The notes below the pieces were generated by a model. The model had not been told where the DNA came from, made no database searches, and saw only the letters and a list, made by a program, of their open reading frames with translations. Below, one piece after another: positions 1 to 10,808 of a stretch of DNA of 64,000 bases. The stretch comes from Hypericum androsaemum. Lineage: Eukaryota > Streptophyta > Magnoliopsida > Malpighiales > Hypericaceae. The stretch's first letter is position 1, and the number at the start of each line of letters is the position of its first letter. The position numbers and the translations under genes are program-made. The stretch spans positions 17,976,671 to 18,040,670 of the forward strand of contig OZ023183.1 of assembly GCA_963995505.1 (NCBI GenBank), read 5' to 3'.

Positions 1-188
1 GGAATTCCATCAGGCCGACCATCCTACTTCCGCCCTAGTTCAGACCAGTTCCAAAGTGTTGAGCAATTAATTATACAGGATTCTCTCCAGTGGAATGAAC
101 CCCTTCTGCACTCTATCTTTCGGCTGAAAAAAGTGAGCTCTATTTCTGCCATACACCTCAGCCCTCATCGTTCGGAGGACGTTTTGAG

Positions 189-482
189 ATGGAAATATTT
201 GCTTACAATGTAAAAAGTGGCTACCATGCAGACTTCTCACAGTGGTGGAACGCTTCAGGTCATACCATTCCTCAGCAACAAGTCGGAGCGGGAGATACAT
301 GTTGGCGCAATTTGGACTGTCCACCTCGGATGAAGGTTTTCTTGTGGAGAATTATGGACAACAACATTCACGTGAGGATAAATCTCAGAAAAAGAGGGAT
401 CGATGTGGACCCGCTATGTCCTCTATGTCGCCAAGAAGAGGAAACCTGCTCCCGTCTATTTCTCCTATGCCCGAGGATCTGA
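189..482 (+). pseudogene. LINE zf-RVT domain fragment
   Basis: A 97-codon stretch with the pattern of the zinc-binding domain found after plant LINE reverse transcriptases. It has a KSGYH motif, then CPPRMKVFLWR, then CPLCRQEEET and a C-P pair at the end (LFLLCPRI). The upstream half, read in another frame from position 1, continues the same protein, so a frameshift lies near 210. It ends at a stop at 480-482 and the RNase H-like part resumes later. Remnant, not expected to make a functional protein. Confidence 0.65.
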
Positions 483-623
483 CAAATATAGGCCAGTATG
501 GGATTGGATGTAACTCCAGCATCCACTGCTTCCTTTCTGGTAAGGTGGGCAACTGTCTCAGCAGGCTGTGACAAAGTGGAGCTATGCAATTGGGTGGCTA
601 TCATGTAGGGCATTTGGAAGTAC

Positions 624-1235
624 ATGAATTCCATGGTTTTTAGGCCTAATGACTGGGTGGACTTACACGAGGAAATTCAAGTAGCTCAAAAATTCCTCAT
701 GGACTTCCAAGCTGCCCACCCTGAAGGCCCGAGTCGAGCATCACACCCTATTGTCTGGTCTCCCCCCCATCCGGGATGGCTTAAAATCAACTCGGTTGCC
801 GGTACCACGAACGAAGGCATTTGTCAAGTAGCTGCAGTGATTCGAGATGAGAATGGGGTGTTCATAGCTGCAGCCGTACAAGTGTTTCAGCTAACAAAAC
901 ATCCCACCCTGCTGGAAGCCTTGGGTATTAAGCTGGGAGTAGACGTGGCCTTATCGATGGGTCTGTCAAGAATCATCTTCGAATCTGATTGTCAGCCCAT
1001 CATACTAGCTCTACAAAGTAATTCCTATGATCGGAGCGATCTTTCTACTCTCATTGAGGATATCCGTTACAGGCTGCCAGAGCTAGAAGATCATTCCTTC
1101 TCCTTTTTCAAGTGGCAGGCAGATAGAGTAGCCCACACCCTAGTTAAGTCGAGTATGGTAGATGGGGATGTCTTTAAACTGTATTCATCTGCCCCTTCCT
1201 TTCTATCGGAGGTGCTTTCACTTGATATGATGTAG
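624..1235 (+). pseudogene. LINE-type RNase H-like domain (RVT_3)
   Basis: 203 codons open from an ATG. Residues about 50-180 match the RVT_3 RNase H-like fold that ends many plant LINEs and also occurs as stray copies: WLKINSVAG near the first acidic strand, AAVIRDENGVF, an LEALGIKLGVDVAL helix, FESDCQPIILAL, and a closing WQADRVAHTLVK. The first catalytic position, normally Asp in KxNxDG, is changed (INSVAG). It follows the zf-RVT fragment in the same orientation, so I take it as part of the same dead LINE. Confidence 0.65.
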
Positions 1236-1424
1236 CCTGTTCCATTTTGCTGATCAATATATAATTATGTTTCTCCCTAAAAAGAAAAAGATCCAAATGT
1301 TGCGTGTTTTAATTGTTCATGCTTTGAATCAGACGGAAATGCATTAGAAAAAACCTTATTAGTAAGTTGTCGGATGACATACTTATTTGAGTTAGCACAC
1401 AAGAAGCACAAAGATGCATCATTC

Positions 1425-1788
1425 TTTTGCACAGGTGGGCTTCCCTTTCTAAATTAGTTCCAATGAAACTAAATTTTGTTACGGGTTATTGTTCTCTTAA
1501 GAAATTGCTTAAACTTCAGGCCAAGATCATTTTTCGGGTGAATCAAGTAGTTAATTCATATCGAGAAGAAATACTAGATGAATTTGACATTTGTTCCACC
1601 TTGCACAACCAGAATAAAGATCACATTGACAAATGGGTCCGATTTGCTGTGGCAAACAAAGTCGAAAAATTTGAGTTGGACTTCTCCGACCTCTATCCTT
1701 TGGACTTTTCCCTTCTTTCTTTCATTCTTTGGCCTCTACACTGTATTTCAAAATTGAGATTGCAAGGAATTGGCTTGCGTATCAGCAT
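1425..1788 (+). pseudogene. F-box/LRR-FBD gene, 5' piece, cut by LTR element
   Basis: After a splice-acceptor-like TTTTGCACAG, an open frame reads SLKKLLKLQAK then DICSTLHNQNKDHIDKWVRFAV and KVEKFELDFSDL. This is the early LRR part of plant F-box/FBD proteins, in which an RFDL-type segment precedes 'ID.W..FA' and the 'V..L.LD' repeat. The F-box itself is missing upstream. The frame runs into the TG of an LTR at 1789; the homologous continuation is found on the other side of that element at 7087. Family members recruit substrates to SCF ubiquitin ligases; this copy is disrupted. Confidence 0.6.
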
Positions 1789-2141
1789 TGTTAGGAAATC
1801 AAAGAAATAAGAGCACAAATAAAGGATACGAGAGATAACGTGATTCGGCTAACCATTTACGTCCACAGAGACTAGAATATTTTTCTTAATGAGTTACTGA
1901 GTCACAAAGCCATACAACCTAGGGTAACATACCCTCATATATATAGACAATTCGTATCAAGCCACAGAACCTATCTAGGTCATTCTAGGAGTCCAACATA
2001 AGAGTCCGAACAAAACAGAAAATTCTGTCGTAGCACGACCTGGCTGGCACCAAGACCTGGCTGCCGCTAGGCCTTGGAATCTTCCTGCCCCATTGGCTTG
2101 CGCCAACTTGGCCTACCCAATTTTCTTCGCCACTCCCAACA
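1789..2141 (-). repeat. LTR, left copy
   Basis: 353 bp, TG...CA ends, homologous to 6718-7081 through its whole length, with scattered substitutions and small indels. It contains CATATATATAG near 1935. Minus orientation is inferred from the neighbouring polypurine-like tract. Confidence 0.75.
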
Positions 2142-3132
2142 ATTTGCACCTTGTCGAGAAACTGCCCCTTGGAGAAACACAAAGTCCTATGAAACCAATC
2201 TGACTCTATCTTGAACTATAGACTCTTCCATCCTCACAAGACTATCCTCACTTCTCTCCACCCTTGTTTAATCACTTGGAAAAATCTTCCAAACTCGAGC
2301 ATCTCTTGAGCTTGCATGATGCATTCCATCCAACCTCTACTGAACGCTAACCTGCTAGTTCACCTGTTGAAGTAATTTTATGACCAATATACACTCCTCT
2401 ATTTTCTTGGTCATCCTTATACTTCGCAACCACAAACTGCTTCCTCTTTGGACCTTGTTTCCTTTGTCCCCAACCAATGCTACAAGCTATAACATATACT
2501 AGATAACCTTTTGTTCTACCTCGTAGAACTCTTGATATATCACGAACTCCACCACTCGCCCTTGGGTGAGATAAAAGCTGATCTGCCCGTGGTGTTACTT
2601 ACGATATTGCATTCCCAATGCCAAATTTATCCAACACATTTTCTTTGCACATACCTTTGGACAAACATAGCGCCTTGCTACCCATGCTTTTTCGAGACAA
2701 CTATAGCTTCTTGCTAATCATGCCTCTATGAAACAACCATAGCTTTTAGCTAACCATGTCTCCACGAATCCCCAATCCAAGAACCCTCTTGGCTACACTC
2801 AAACCATTCATGTCAAGACCTTACTCCCTCATATGATCTAACCTCATATGACTTGAGCGCCAGCCATCTTCTTCAAACCCATTGATATGACTCCACCTAC
2901 AATAGTATTTTCCACCAACTTGTAAGTGTTCCCTTTCACGCTTCATCCCTACCATATCATTCTTCTCCACCTTCATTAGCCTACATTTATCACTATCACT
3001 GTTATAATCCAAGGTCCCTCACAAATAGAGAGTACCAAAATGCTTTGGACTTGATGAGACAGAAAGTCAATCACCATCCTACTTGTCCAACTATGTGGCC
3101 ATACTTGTGGATGCGTTATCTTGATTCCCAGT

Positions 3133-3474
3133 TCATCCTAGATAGTCCCTTTCATGTGCCTTTCTCTGCACTTGAAGCAACTTCCGTTGAACTTCTTTGA
3201 CTCTGACATGAATCCTCCTCCACAACCCAGCTTCCGACTCCTCATCAATGACATGATACATCACGTCAACTGCCAAGCATAAGCGAATCAATGCCGCTGC
3301 CTTGGCCTCAAACTCTTTCCACTCTTGCTCCTCCATCTTCTCATACTTCTTCCCCGAGAGTCCGTTGACCATCCTTTATTACACAAGCAGATCCTTGACA
3401 CGTCTTTGCCAAAACTCAAAATTTGATGATCCATCGAACTTCACCAAAGAAAACTTCGCGCCATGATTTGCCAT
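3133..3474 (-). pseudogene. Copia gag fragment
   Basis: Read on the minus strand from the ATG at 3474, the frame begins MANHGAKFSLVKFDGSSNF. It passes two adjacent in-frame stops (3376-3381), then continues with EEQEWKEFEAKAAALIRLCL and an LWRR segment. This is the N-terminal layout of plant Copia gag ('KFDG.NF..W', 'W...D..A...I.L.L', 'LW..L'). It lies directly beside a tRNA-Met-type primer site. No zinc knuckle or pol follows; the region to the left is degenerate. Confidence 0.6.
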
Positions 3475-3485
3475 CCTCTAACCAA

Positions 3486-3494
3486 GCTCTGATA
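3486..3494 (-). other. Primer-binding-site core (tRNA-Met type) of the nested Copia piece
   Basis: On the minus strand the sequence reads TATCAGAGC, the core of the plant Copia primer site complementary to initiator tRNA-Met. It follows a CA-ended junction at 3498 (the plus strand reads TGTCACACCCC from there) and precedes the gag start by about 12 bp. The adjoining LTR therefore differs from the outer LTR pair. Confidence 0.55.
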
Positions 3495-3497
3495 CTA

Positions 3498-4403
3498 TGT
3501 CACACCCCAGAAATTAGGCATGTCAACCGCCACAGAGTAAATATCTCTGTAAGGCCACTTTATTTCTCAAATTGTAATTAAGTCTTAAATCTGAAAACAT
3601 AACGGTCTGTAGAAATGAAAACATGAGTCTTAAACGAATTCAATGCATAAGGATGCATGTCATCACTTCTCGTACTGACTCCCAGTCTGCCCCCAAATTA
3701 TTTAAGACAGCAGCTCACATTATTGAGGATACGCATCTCAGTAAGTCGGTAAAAACACATCATTCATACATCAAATTACATCACATATTTCATATCAGAT
3801 CATACCTAATAATGGCCTTCAATCAAACAGACATCACAGTTACACACTCGACAAATCAGAACATGTACAATAGGTAATAGATCTCAACAATGCTCAGATT
3901 AGACACGTTGCATAACACAGACAAAACTCCGGAGTACGACTATCGGGAACCTGTGGGGCACAGAAGACAAATCCTTCATGCTAAAGGCACAGAAACGGAA
4001 GGACAGTCTCACCACAGGACATATATATCACCGCTGTTCACATAGAGTACGAAATCATCCAGAGTATTCTACGGGCACAGAAGCACCGGGATAATCCCGA
4101 CAAGAATAGACAGAACCGATACTCAGTTGAACAGAATAGATCACATGGCCAGAATATGAAACAAATAAAATTGGGTAGTCTAACATCATAATAGCACACC
4201 ACATATAACCACAACAGTCATACATCCTGAATACGAATTCCATACCTCTCAAATACGGATAGAATACATCCCAAATACAACCATATGACAGCAAAATACA
4301 ACAATTATGAGACAAAAGATAAAGAGGTTCGACTTACCAATTAGTTAGATTCACACACTGTGCTAACCCATCAATTTCTGATCCCCGTATCGTCAATATT
4401 ATT
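3498..4403 (-). other. Anonymous stretch, probably LTR remnant of the nested Copia piece
   Basis: It begins TGTCACACCCC next to the primer site, as the end of a minus-strand LTR would. I could not find its other end or a second copy, so the right limit is arbitrary. The rest is non-coding; short ORFs here resemble nothing. Confidence 0.3.
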
Positions 4404-5520
4404 ATTATGGGAAAATTACTCTCAAGTCTCTCGGGTTTGCTTAAATATACTCGAAAGTCCCTCCTGTTCATAAAATACATTCCTATGTCCCTCTAGTTTG
4501 CTTTTATTATACTTTCGAGTCCTTGGCGCACGTTAGAGGCTATTTTTTTCATTTTTATCAATGAAATGACCAAAATACCCTTAGAACTAAAATAAAAAAC
4601 TGCTGACATCGTCTCTTCTTCTTCCTAAGAAATTATCGAATCAAGAAAATATTTCAGCCTGGGAAATCAAACGAACACCGAGATCCACGAACCCAGAAAA
4701 TACTCTTTGATCATTTCAGCTTGGGAAATCAAAGGAACATCCACGAAGACCCATGAACTTACCTTCACTATCCAATTAAGCCACCGTCGGACTAAAATCT
4801 ACCGTCGGGAGCCACAGGGAGTCCACGAGAGTGGCATCATAAGGCTTCATGGCATCGAGCGACCGATGGGAGGAGTAGGACTGAAGAGGACGACGGGACT
4901 AGGATAGCGACGGCCTCGTAGAGCTTGGGAGGTGGAAGTTGGAGGAGAGGCTGACCAAGCCCCATCGACGACGGCTCACAGCAAGGACCAGCCAGGGACG
5001 AGATGGGGCAACAGAGAGGAGGATGAACTTCAAGGCATCGAATCCATCGTTGTGTTGGCGACGGTACTTGTGCTCCGGGGCGAGGCGGTACTCCACGGAG
5101 ACCAGATGTTTCGGGTGGGCTCTACAGTGTTCGTCGAAGAAGGAGGAGCATCAACTGGATCTACGGTGTGTTGGCGCTGTCACCTTTCCATGGGCTCGTC
5201 CCGATGGTTCGTTCGATACGGCAGATTCGATTAACTAGGTTTTTGACCAACGCCGATGGAGTGCGCAGGAGCGGTACCAAATGACGGTGACATGCTCCAC
5301 CTTTGGCGGTGATATCCTCCTCTCCAACTTGGTCTCTACTCAGAACGGCGGTGACATCCTCCTCTCCGACTTGGTGAAAACGGCGGCTTCTTTTTTTGGG
5401 GGTGAAACTTGAAGATTTCAATTGAAGCCGAGGGATTGATTTCTTACAAGTTTTTCCTTCTCCCCCTAGAAAAAGAAACATCCACTCCTCTTTATATAGA
5501 CTCTAACCCTAATTTTGTTA
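4404..5520. mobile_element. Possible truncated TIR element carrying a carboxylesterase fragment
   Basis: GGGAAAATTACTCTC after TATTATTAT, followed by a segment near 4540-4580 that closely resembles one in the MULE at 16205, looks like the left end of a MULE. The matching right end was not found. Inside, a GC-richer stretch (4800-5400) holds the esterase fragment at 4899-5125. Confidence 0.35.
4899..5125 (-). pseudogene. Carboxylesterase (CXE, alpha/beta-hydrolase) fragment
   Basis: The minus strand reads VSVEYRLAPEHKY, then DGFDALKF. This is the conserved 'V..(V/N)YRLAPEH..PA..DD...A..W' block of plant CXE carboxylesterases and gibberellin-receptor-like hydrolases. The oxyanion HGGG motif upstream and the catalytic triad downstream are absent. 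With no intact gene around it and a TIR-like sequence beside it, it is best explained as a captured exon piece. Confidence 0.55.
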
Positions 5521-5529
5521 ATTATTATT

Positions 5530-5907
5530 GGGATAAGTTCATTTTAGTACCCTGTAATTTTACCCTTTTCTCCTGGAGTACCATGTGGTTTCAAATTGGT
5601 ATTTTAGTACCCTGTGGTTGACCACCAATTTTTCGGGCAGGTCCAAAGCAGCTGCCCGGTGAAGCCAGCCTGAAACGTCATCGTTTTGAGACCACGTGGA
5701 AGACACGTGGCACCCGACTTTTTTAAGTTAAAAGCTGAAGTGGATCGTTGTAAATTATCTATTCAGTCCCTAATTTGTTTATAATATTTTGTAATCCCTT
5801 TTAAATAACCAAATGATTCTCTCTCTCTCCCCTCCCCTCTTCTCCACTGACCCAAGCCTCATCGATCGAAGGGATTTCATCTTCACTTAGTCTTCCTCCT
5901 CCTCCTC

Positions 5908-5941
<34 letters not shown>

Positions 5942-6651
5942 CCCCCCTTCCTTCTCCCTCCACAAGACACACTCCCTTTAAAATTTCTCCTAGGTCTACG
6001 CTTCTAATTCAACGGCGGCGACCCCTTCTTCGTCCCTCAACCAATGGAGGGAGTCCACGGCGTCGTCGTAGGCAGCCAGGAGTCGGTGCTCCTGGGCGAG
6101 TCGGTAGTTGACGGTGACGACGGCGGCGAGGAGCTCGACGGCGAGGGCGGAGTAGAAGAACCCGTCGTGATAGTACACTATGAGGGGGAGCTTCTTGGCG
6201 GTGGGTCATTTGGGGAGGTAGACCCGGGCCCACGTGTCGGTGGTCGGGTTGATGACGATGTCCTTGGAGAGGACCAGGTCTGGGTCGGCCAAGTCAGAAC
6301 TGGGTGGGGTCGTCGCGTACCTATCGGCCGAGTCGGAACTGGGTAGGGTCGTTGGGTTGAAGATGAAGTTCTAATCGAAGGTGAAGATGAAATCCCTTGA
6401 TCGAGACGACAACATTTTGGGTGTTGAGTGTTAGAAAAAAATTGGGGACTAATTATATAATTTGCCATCATACACGTCGGCTTTAACTTAAGCCACCATG
6501 TTGCCACGTGTATTCCACGTCGTCTCAAAAATGACATCATTTCGGGCTGGTTTGGACGGGCAGCTGTCCTGGACCTGCCCAAAAAATTGATGTCAACCAC
6601 AGGGTAACGCGAAAAGTCTGAAACTACAGGGTACTAAAGTGAACTTATCCC
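5530..6651. mobile_element. Pack-MULE-like element, 1.12 kb
   Basis: The termini GGGATAAGTTCA and TGAACTTATCCC are inverted repeats that extend over about 100 bp (TTTAGTACCCTGT...). The flanks are exact 9-bp duplications, ATTATTATT at 5521-5529 and 6652-6660, the Mutator hallmark. There is no transposase. The GC-rich middle (6000-6300) holds a carboxylesterase fragment, so this is a non-autonomous gene-carrying MULE. Confidence 0.8.
5996..6290 (-). pseudogene. Captured carboxylesterase (CXE) fragment inside MULE
   Basis: On the minus strand, first in one frame (INPTTDTWARVYLP, near 6290-6230) and then in another (VTVNYRLAQEHRL, AYDDAVDSLHWLRDEEG; 6178-5996). These are successive blocks of plant CXE enzymes, with the HGGG oxyanion motif reduced to YYHDGFF. 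A frame change lies between them near 6200. It lies wholly within the 9-bp-TSD-bounded MULE, which supports capture rather than a local gene. Confidence 0.65.
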
Positions 6652-6717
6652 ATTATTATTTGGTCGCTAAATTTTTTATTATTATCTAAATTACTTTTAC
6701 GGTTTTCACATACTAAT

Positions 6718-7081
6718 TGTTAGAAAATCAAGGAAACAAGAACGCAAATAATGGACACGAGAGATAGCGTGGTTCAGCCAACGGCCTACATCCACGGAGA
6801 AAAGAAGATCTTTATTGATGAGTTACTAAGCCACAAAGCCATACAATAGGTAACATGCCCTCATATATATAGATATTACAAGCCACGAAACCTATCTAGG
6901 TCATCCTAAGAGTCAAAAAACAAGAGTTCGAACAAAATAGAAAATTTTGCCGCAGCACAACCTCACTGGCGTCAAGTCCCTGGCTGCTGCGAGGCCTTGA
7001 AATCTGCCTGCCCCATTGGCTTGCGCCAGAAAGTTGGCGTGCGCCAACTTGGCCTACCCATTTTTCTTCTCACTCCCAACA
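6718..7081 (-). repeat. LTR, right copy
   Basis: 364 bp, the second of the direct-repeat pair bounding 1789-7081; ends TGTTAG...CCCAACA. Followed by AGCAC, the near-copy of the left target site. Confidence 0.75.
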
Positions 7082-7086
7082 AGCAC

Positions 7087-8297
7087 TTTACTTACGTCTC
7101 TCTGGTTGCAGCGTGATTATGATCGGCGGCATATAAAGCACTTCTTACAATGTTGTCTATTCCTTGAATTTGAATCAGTTTATGTTAAATGTTCGAATAG
7201 TCTCATAAGCCTAAAAGCAGACAATCCCGTCCAGTTGAAGTTCTTTGATATAAAATATTGCTACAATTTAGAGCTTCTCGAGAATTCTACACGAATCTCA
7301 TGCCGTTCAAGTACTTGGGTTGATGTAGCGACAACTATGCCTCTCAAGTGTACACTGCAACTAGAAACAATGTTTTTTTAATAGATTTTTTAGTAGATAA
7401 TTTCCTTCTCTTCACATGCTATCTTTCTCAAATAGAGTCCGTTATACTGGTTGTGGACTGCACCCTGGATAATTTTCAGGTTAGTCGTCATGTTTTAAGT
7501 TTTATATGTAAATGATGCTATAAAATATTTTTTGTTTGGCTATGGATTGTTCAGGGTTTAAATTGGCCCATGAAAATCCCGACACTAAGTGATCTCAAGG
7601 AATTGAAGATTAATGTTATATCTGATGAGAGATTCGTTTGTTTAACTTCATGGATCTCGGCATCTTCGATTTTTTAAAAGATTTGTTGTCAATGTAATTA
7701 TATGTCTCATGTGTAACAATCTAAAGCAATTGATGATTAATACCTCGTAATTTGACATATTGTTTGTAATTAGCTTTCTCTACTCTTTTTTTTGAAAGGT
7801 AAAAAAAAAATCGTTAACCATCGTTATGTATCTATTGCAGATAAAACTTGTGGAATTCCCAATTGTCTCGATAACAGAGGCTTTGCCAGCCCTGATATAT
7901 GCCCAACCTTAAAGCCATATTGTTAACCCTTAGGTAAATCTCACGTGCGCAAGATTATCATATCTATATTGTTGACATGCACAATTTATCATTTGGTGCA
8001 CTTAATTTTGGTTTTTTTGTTGGGAAACCGAACCTTTTCGAGGTACATCTATAACCATCTAGTACTAGGGTCTTAAAGCCTGTTTTACTTCATAATTTTC
8101 AGAGAAACATGAACAGCTCTTTAGAACCGAGAGAAGCAATAGAGCCGAGGACGTGTCTGCATCGTCACCTAAAAGAGTTTGAATTTTTTGGGTTCGAAGG
8201 AGTTACGGAAGGAGATGATGCAGTTACCAGACGTGTACAATATTTATATATAGTTGTTTGCTCATTCAATTTATTTGTTTTAGACAATTTATCCTAA
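7087..8297 (+). pseudogene. F-box/LRR-FBD gene, 3' piece
   Basis: Continuation of the gene broken at 1789. 7087-7380 reads SLISLKADNPVQLKFFDIKYC, the LRR part; after CTCTGGTTGCAG at 7103-7114 this may be an exon start. 7549-7676 reads WPMKIPTLSDLKELKINV and CLTSWI.AS, as in the 'LTS.I.ASP' repeat of the family. 8109-8297 reads CLHRHLKEFEFFGFEG, the start of the FBD domain. The pieces sit in different frames with intron-like gaps, and no complete FBD end is seen. The LTR insertion makes the whole locus a pseudogene. Confidence 0.55.
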
Positions 8298-9455
8298 TTA
8301 GATATTAGGGTTCTTTCTTGATGCCATGTCAGCATCTGCAGGTACTTGTATGGCATTAACCATTGATTGCTTTGGTTTCGTCAATAATAAAATGTCTTCC
8401 CTAACTAAAACGTCGTCGGATTTCGCTGAAGGGAGTCTGAAAAGATATGTACCCACAACACCAGAGGATCATTAAACATATCAATCACTAGAGGATCATC
8501 CACCAGCGCACTATATTTAGAGATACTTGCATCTTATCGCAGAGACTAGCCAAGTCCTCATCGAGGGAGTAGCGAGAGAATATTGTTTTTTATAACTAGA
8601 ATTTATTAATGATAATATGTACTGCATGAGGAGTAAGGAGTGTAAAATTCTGTATTTTAAAGTTGCGGCAGCCGACTTTGTTAAAATTCTACCTCGGTAA
8701 AATTTGGTAGAAAAAATTATGGTAATGAAAAAGTATCCCAATAAAAAAAGTCTCTATTTTGACGTTGATATCGCTAGAGTTAATTTTACACCGTATAAAC
8801 CAAGCTATCTTATAGACATGATTAAATGTCATAACTTCGTCCGTCTTAGTTGGCAAATACAAGTTTTTTTCAAAGAAGGTTTGAAATGCGGACCTTTGTG
8901 TCATTATATTAAATATGTTTTGGCTCTTCAATATCAACTTTATCATCGATAAAAACAACAACCGAAACTTTGCACTCTGTCAAAGTAGACGATTCATCAA
9001 ATATTCAATAATGGTAATGTAAATCATCCTCATCAAAAACTAAATAAAATCGACCGGACAAGAACATATTGACATTTTTTTTAAAAGTAAAATTTTATTA
9101 ATGCAATTATATTTACACAAAGAAAGGATGTTGAAATCCTTCCCAAGAGATTGCAATAACCAGAACTTTGCACTCTGTCATTGTTCATTTCTCCCTTTTT
9201 TATATAATTAAAATTTTATTAATAAAAAAGTTAGTATTTAAAAAGAAAAAAGGGAAAAAGACGAAACCCCCTACCCTATACCCGCCCCCTCGGGTGTCAA
9301 ATTCTTCTCGGCGCGAAATTACAACTGCAGTCTCTGTAAAAACTTATCAAAGTAAAATTTAGTGAAAAACTTTTGGTAGAAAAAGAGCCTTGCTAAGTTA
9401 CTTATTATAATAAAAAATTTTCACTTTCAACGTTGGCCTTTCATCACTTGAAAGA
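8298..9455. other. AT-rich spacer, no gene recognised
   Basis: No coding signal. A sequence close to TTTTTTATAAGTAGAATTTATTAAT occurs here (near 8587 and 9070) and again near 12285; it looks like the reverse complement of a retroposon tail, but the rest of such an element is not identifiable. Confidence 0.5.
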
Positions 9456-10683
9456 GGGATTTTTTCTGAAATATGTAAAAAACATACATATTTTCCCTAA
9501 ATAGGTAAAAAGTTATACATATTCCCTAAATAGGTTAAACGAATATTTAATATTAAAATTTTTTGAAGAAGGCGCCCATGTGTCAGGGCGCCTCCTCTGC
9601 CCATGTCAGGAGAGAGAAAAAATTGAAAAAAAAATAATGATATAGTGGAGGCGCCTCCCTTATTTTTTTTTTGAATATTTCAATACTAATATAATTCGAT
9701 ATATATCTTAGTACTAATATAATCTAATATACTGATATAATATATATCAATAAATTCAAATAAATTAAATTTACAACAATTAAATTTATCGATGTATAAA
9801 TTCAGATCATTCTATGACCAAATAATTTTTTTTTAAAATTTATCGATACCAAATTTTAATAGTTGTATCAGGAGAGAGGGAAAATTGAAAAAAATAATAA
9901 TGATATAGTGGAGGCGCCAACCTCTCAGGGCGCCTCCCTTCATTTTTTTTAATATTTTTTTTAATAGTTATCGATAAATTTTAAATTTACGAATCCAAAA
10001 AAATACTTATCGATAAATGGTGGATAACATATATCGATAAATTTACGAATTCAAAAAAAAAAACTTGGAGGCGCCAACTTTATTTGGTCACCAAAAAAAA
10101 TTATTTGTTCATAGAATTTATACATCGATAAATTTAATTATTGTATCGTAAATTTATCTCAATACTAAATGATCTATAATATAATTCAATCATTATCATT
10201 ATACTAATATAATATATATCAACAAATTTATCGATAAGTTTTTTTCAAATATATTATCGAATATATATTATCCACCATTTACCCACCATTGAAAAACCTT
10301 ATCAATAATATATCGATAAATATTACGAATTCAAAACCTTATCAAATATATTACCGAAATATAATCGATATATTTTCAAATATATTTGTAACATATATTA
10401 GATTATATTAGTACTAGGATATATATCGAATTATATTAGTACTGAAATATTAAAAAAAATGAAGGGAGGCGCCCTGAGAGGTTGGCGCCTCCACTATATC
10501 ATTATTTTTTTTTCAATTTTCCCTCTCTCCTGACATGGACAGAGGAGGCGCCCTGACACATGGGCGCCTTCTTCAAATTTTTTTAATATTAAATATTCAT
10601 TTAACCTATTTAGGGAATATGTATAGCTTTTTACCTATTTAGGAAAAATATATATATTTTTTACCTATTTCAGAAAAAATCCC
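9456..10683. mobile_element. Fold-back MULE, 1.23 kb, with GGCGCC motifs
   Basis: Termini GGGATTTTTTCTGAAATA and its inverse continue as a long inverted repeat. The flanks are CTTGAAAGA (9447-9455) and CCTGAAAGA (10684-10692), a 9-bp TSD with one mismatch. Blocks such as GGAGGCGCCAACCTCTCAGG are mirrored in both arms, and the AT-rich centre (TCGATAAATTTA-type words) is also roughly palindromic, so nearly the whole element can fold on itself. No ORF. Confidence 0.8.
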
Positions 10684-10808
10684 CCTGAAAGACAACCTTA
10701 GCATTGGTACTAATGGTGAAATGGATATCAATATGTCAAATCACCCTCGCATTCAACTTTAATATTTGCTATATCTGCCCAACAGTTCATGGTCCATCAT
10801 TTATTTTT

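Larger units (their letters stand above)
1..1285 (+). mobile_element. 3' end of a degenerate LINE (non-LTR retrotransposon)
   Basis: The segment reads, in broken frames, as the C-terminal part of a plant L1-type LINE: residues typical of the end of the reverse transcriptase ORF, a zinc-binding zf-RVT domain, then an RNase H-like domain. Frame changes near 210 and 480-620 show it is dead. It runs off the left edge of the window, so the reverse transcriptase core is not visible. An A-rich stretch near 1270-1290 could be the old tail. Confidence 0.75.
1789..7081. mobile_element. 5.3 kb LTR retroelement inserted in the F-box gene
   Basis: Two direct repeats (1789-2141 and 6718-7081), both starting TGTTAG and ending CCCAACA, bound the segment. 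The flanks are AGCAT (1784-1788) and AGCAC (7082-7086), a TSD with one mismatch. On the minus strand the sequence next to the left LTR (GACAAGGTGCAAAT, then TGTTGGGA) looks like a Copia polypurine tract, so the element probably lies on the minus strand. No tRNA primer site is seen next to the right LTR. The interior is mostly not coding: a Copia gag piece, a MULE and two carboxylesterase fragments. It is best seen as a non-autonomous or ruined element with later insertions. Confidence 0.75.

Noticed and set aside
8689..8961. Opposed ORFs of 82-90 codons in AT-rich spacer
   Set aside because: AT-rich chance frames with no motif and no promoter or splice context.
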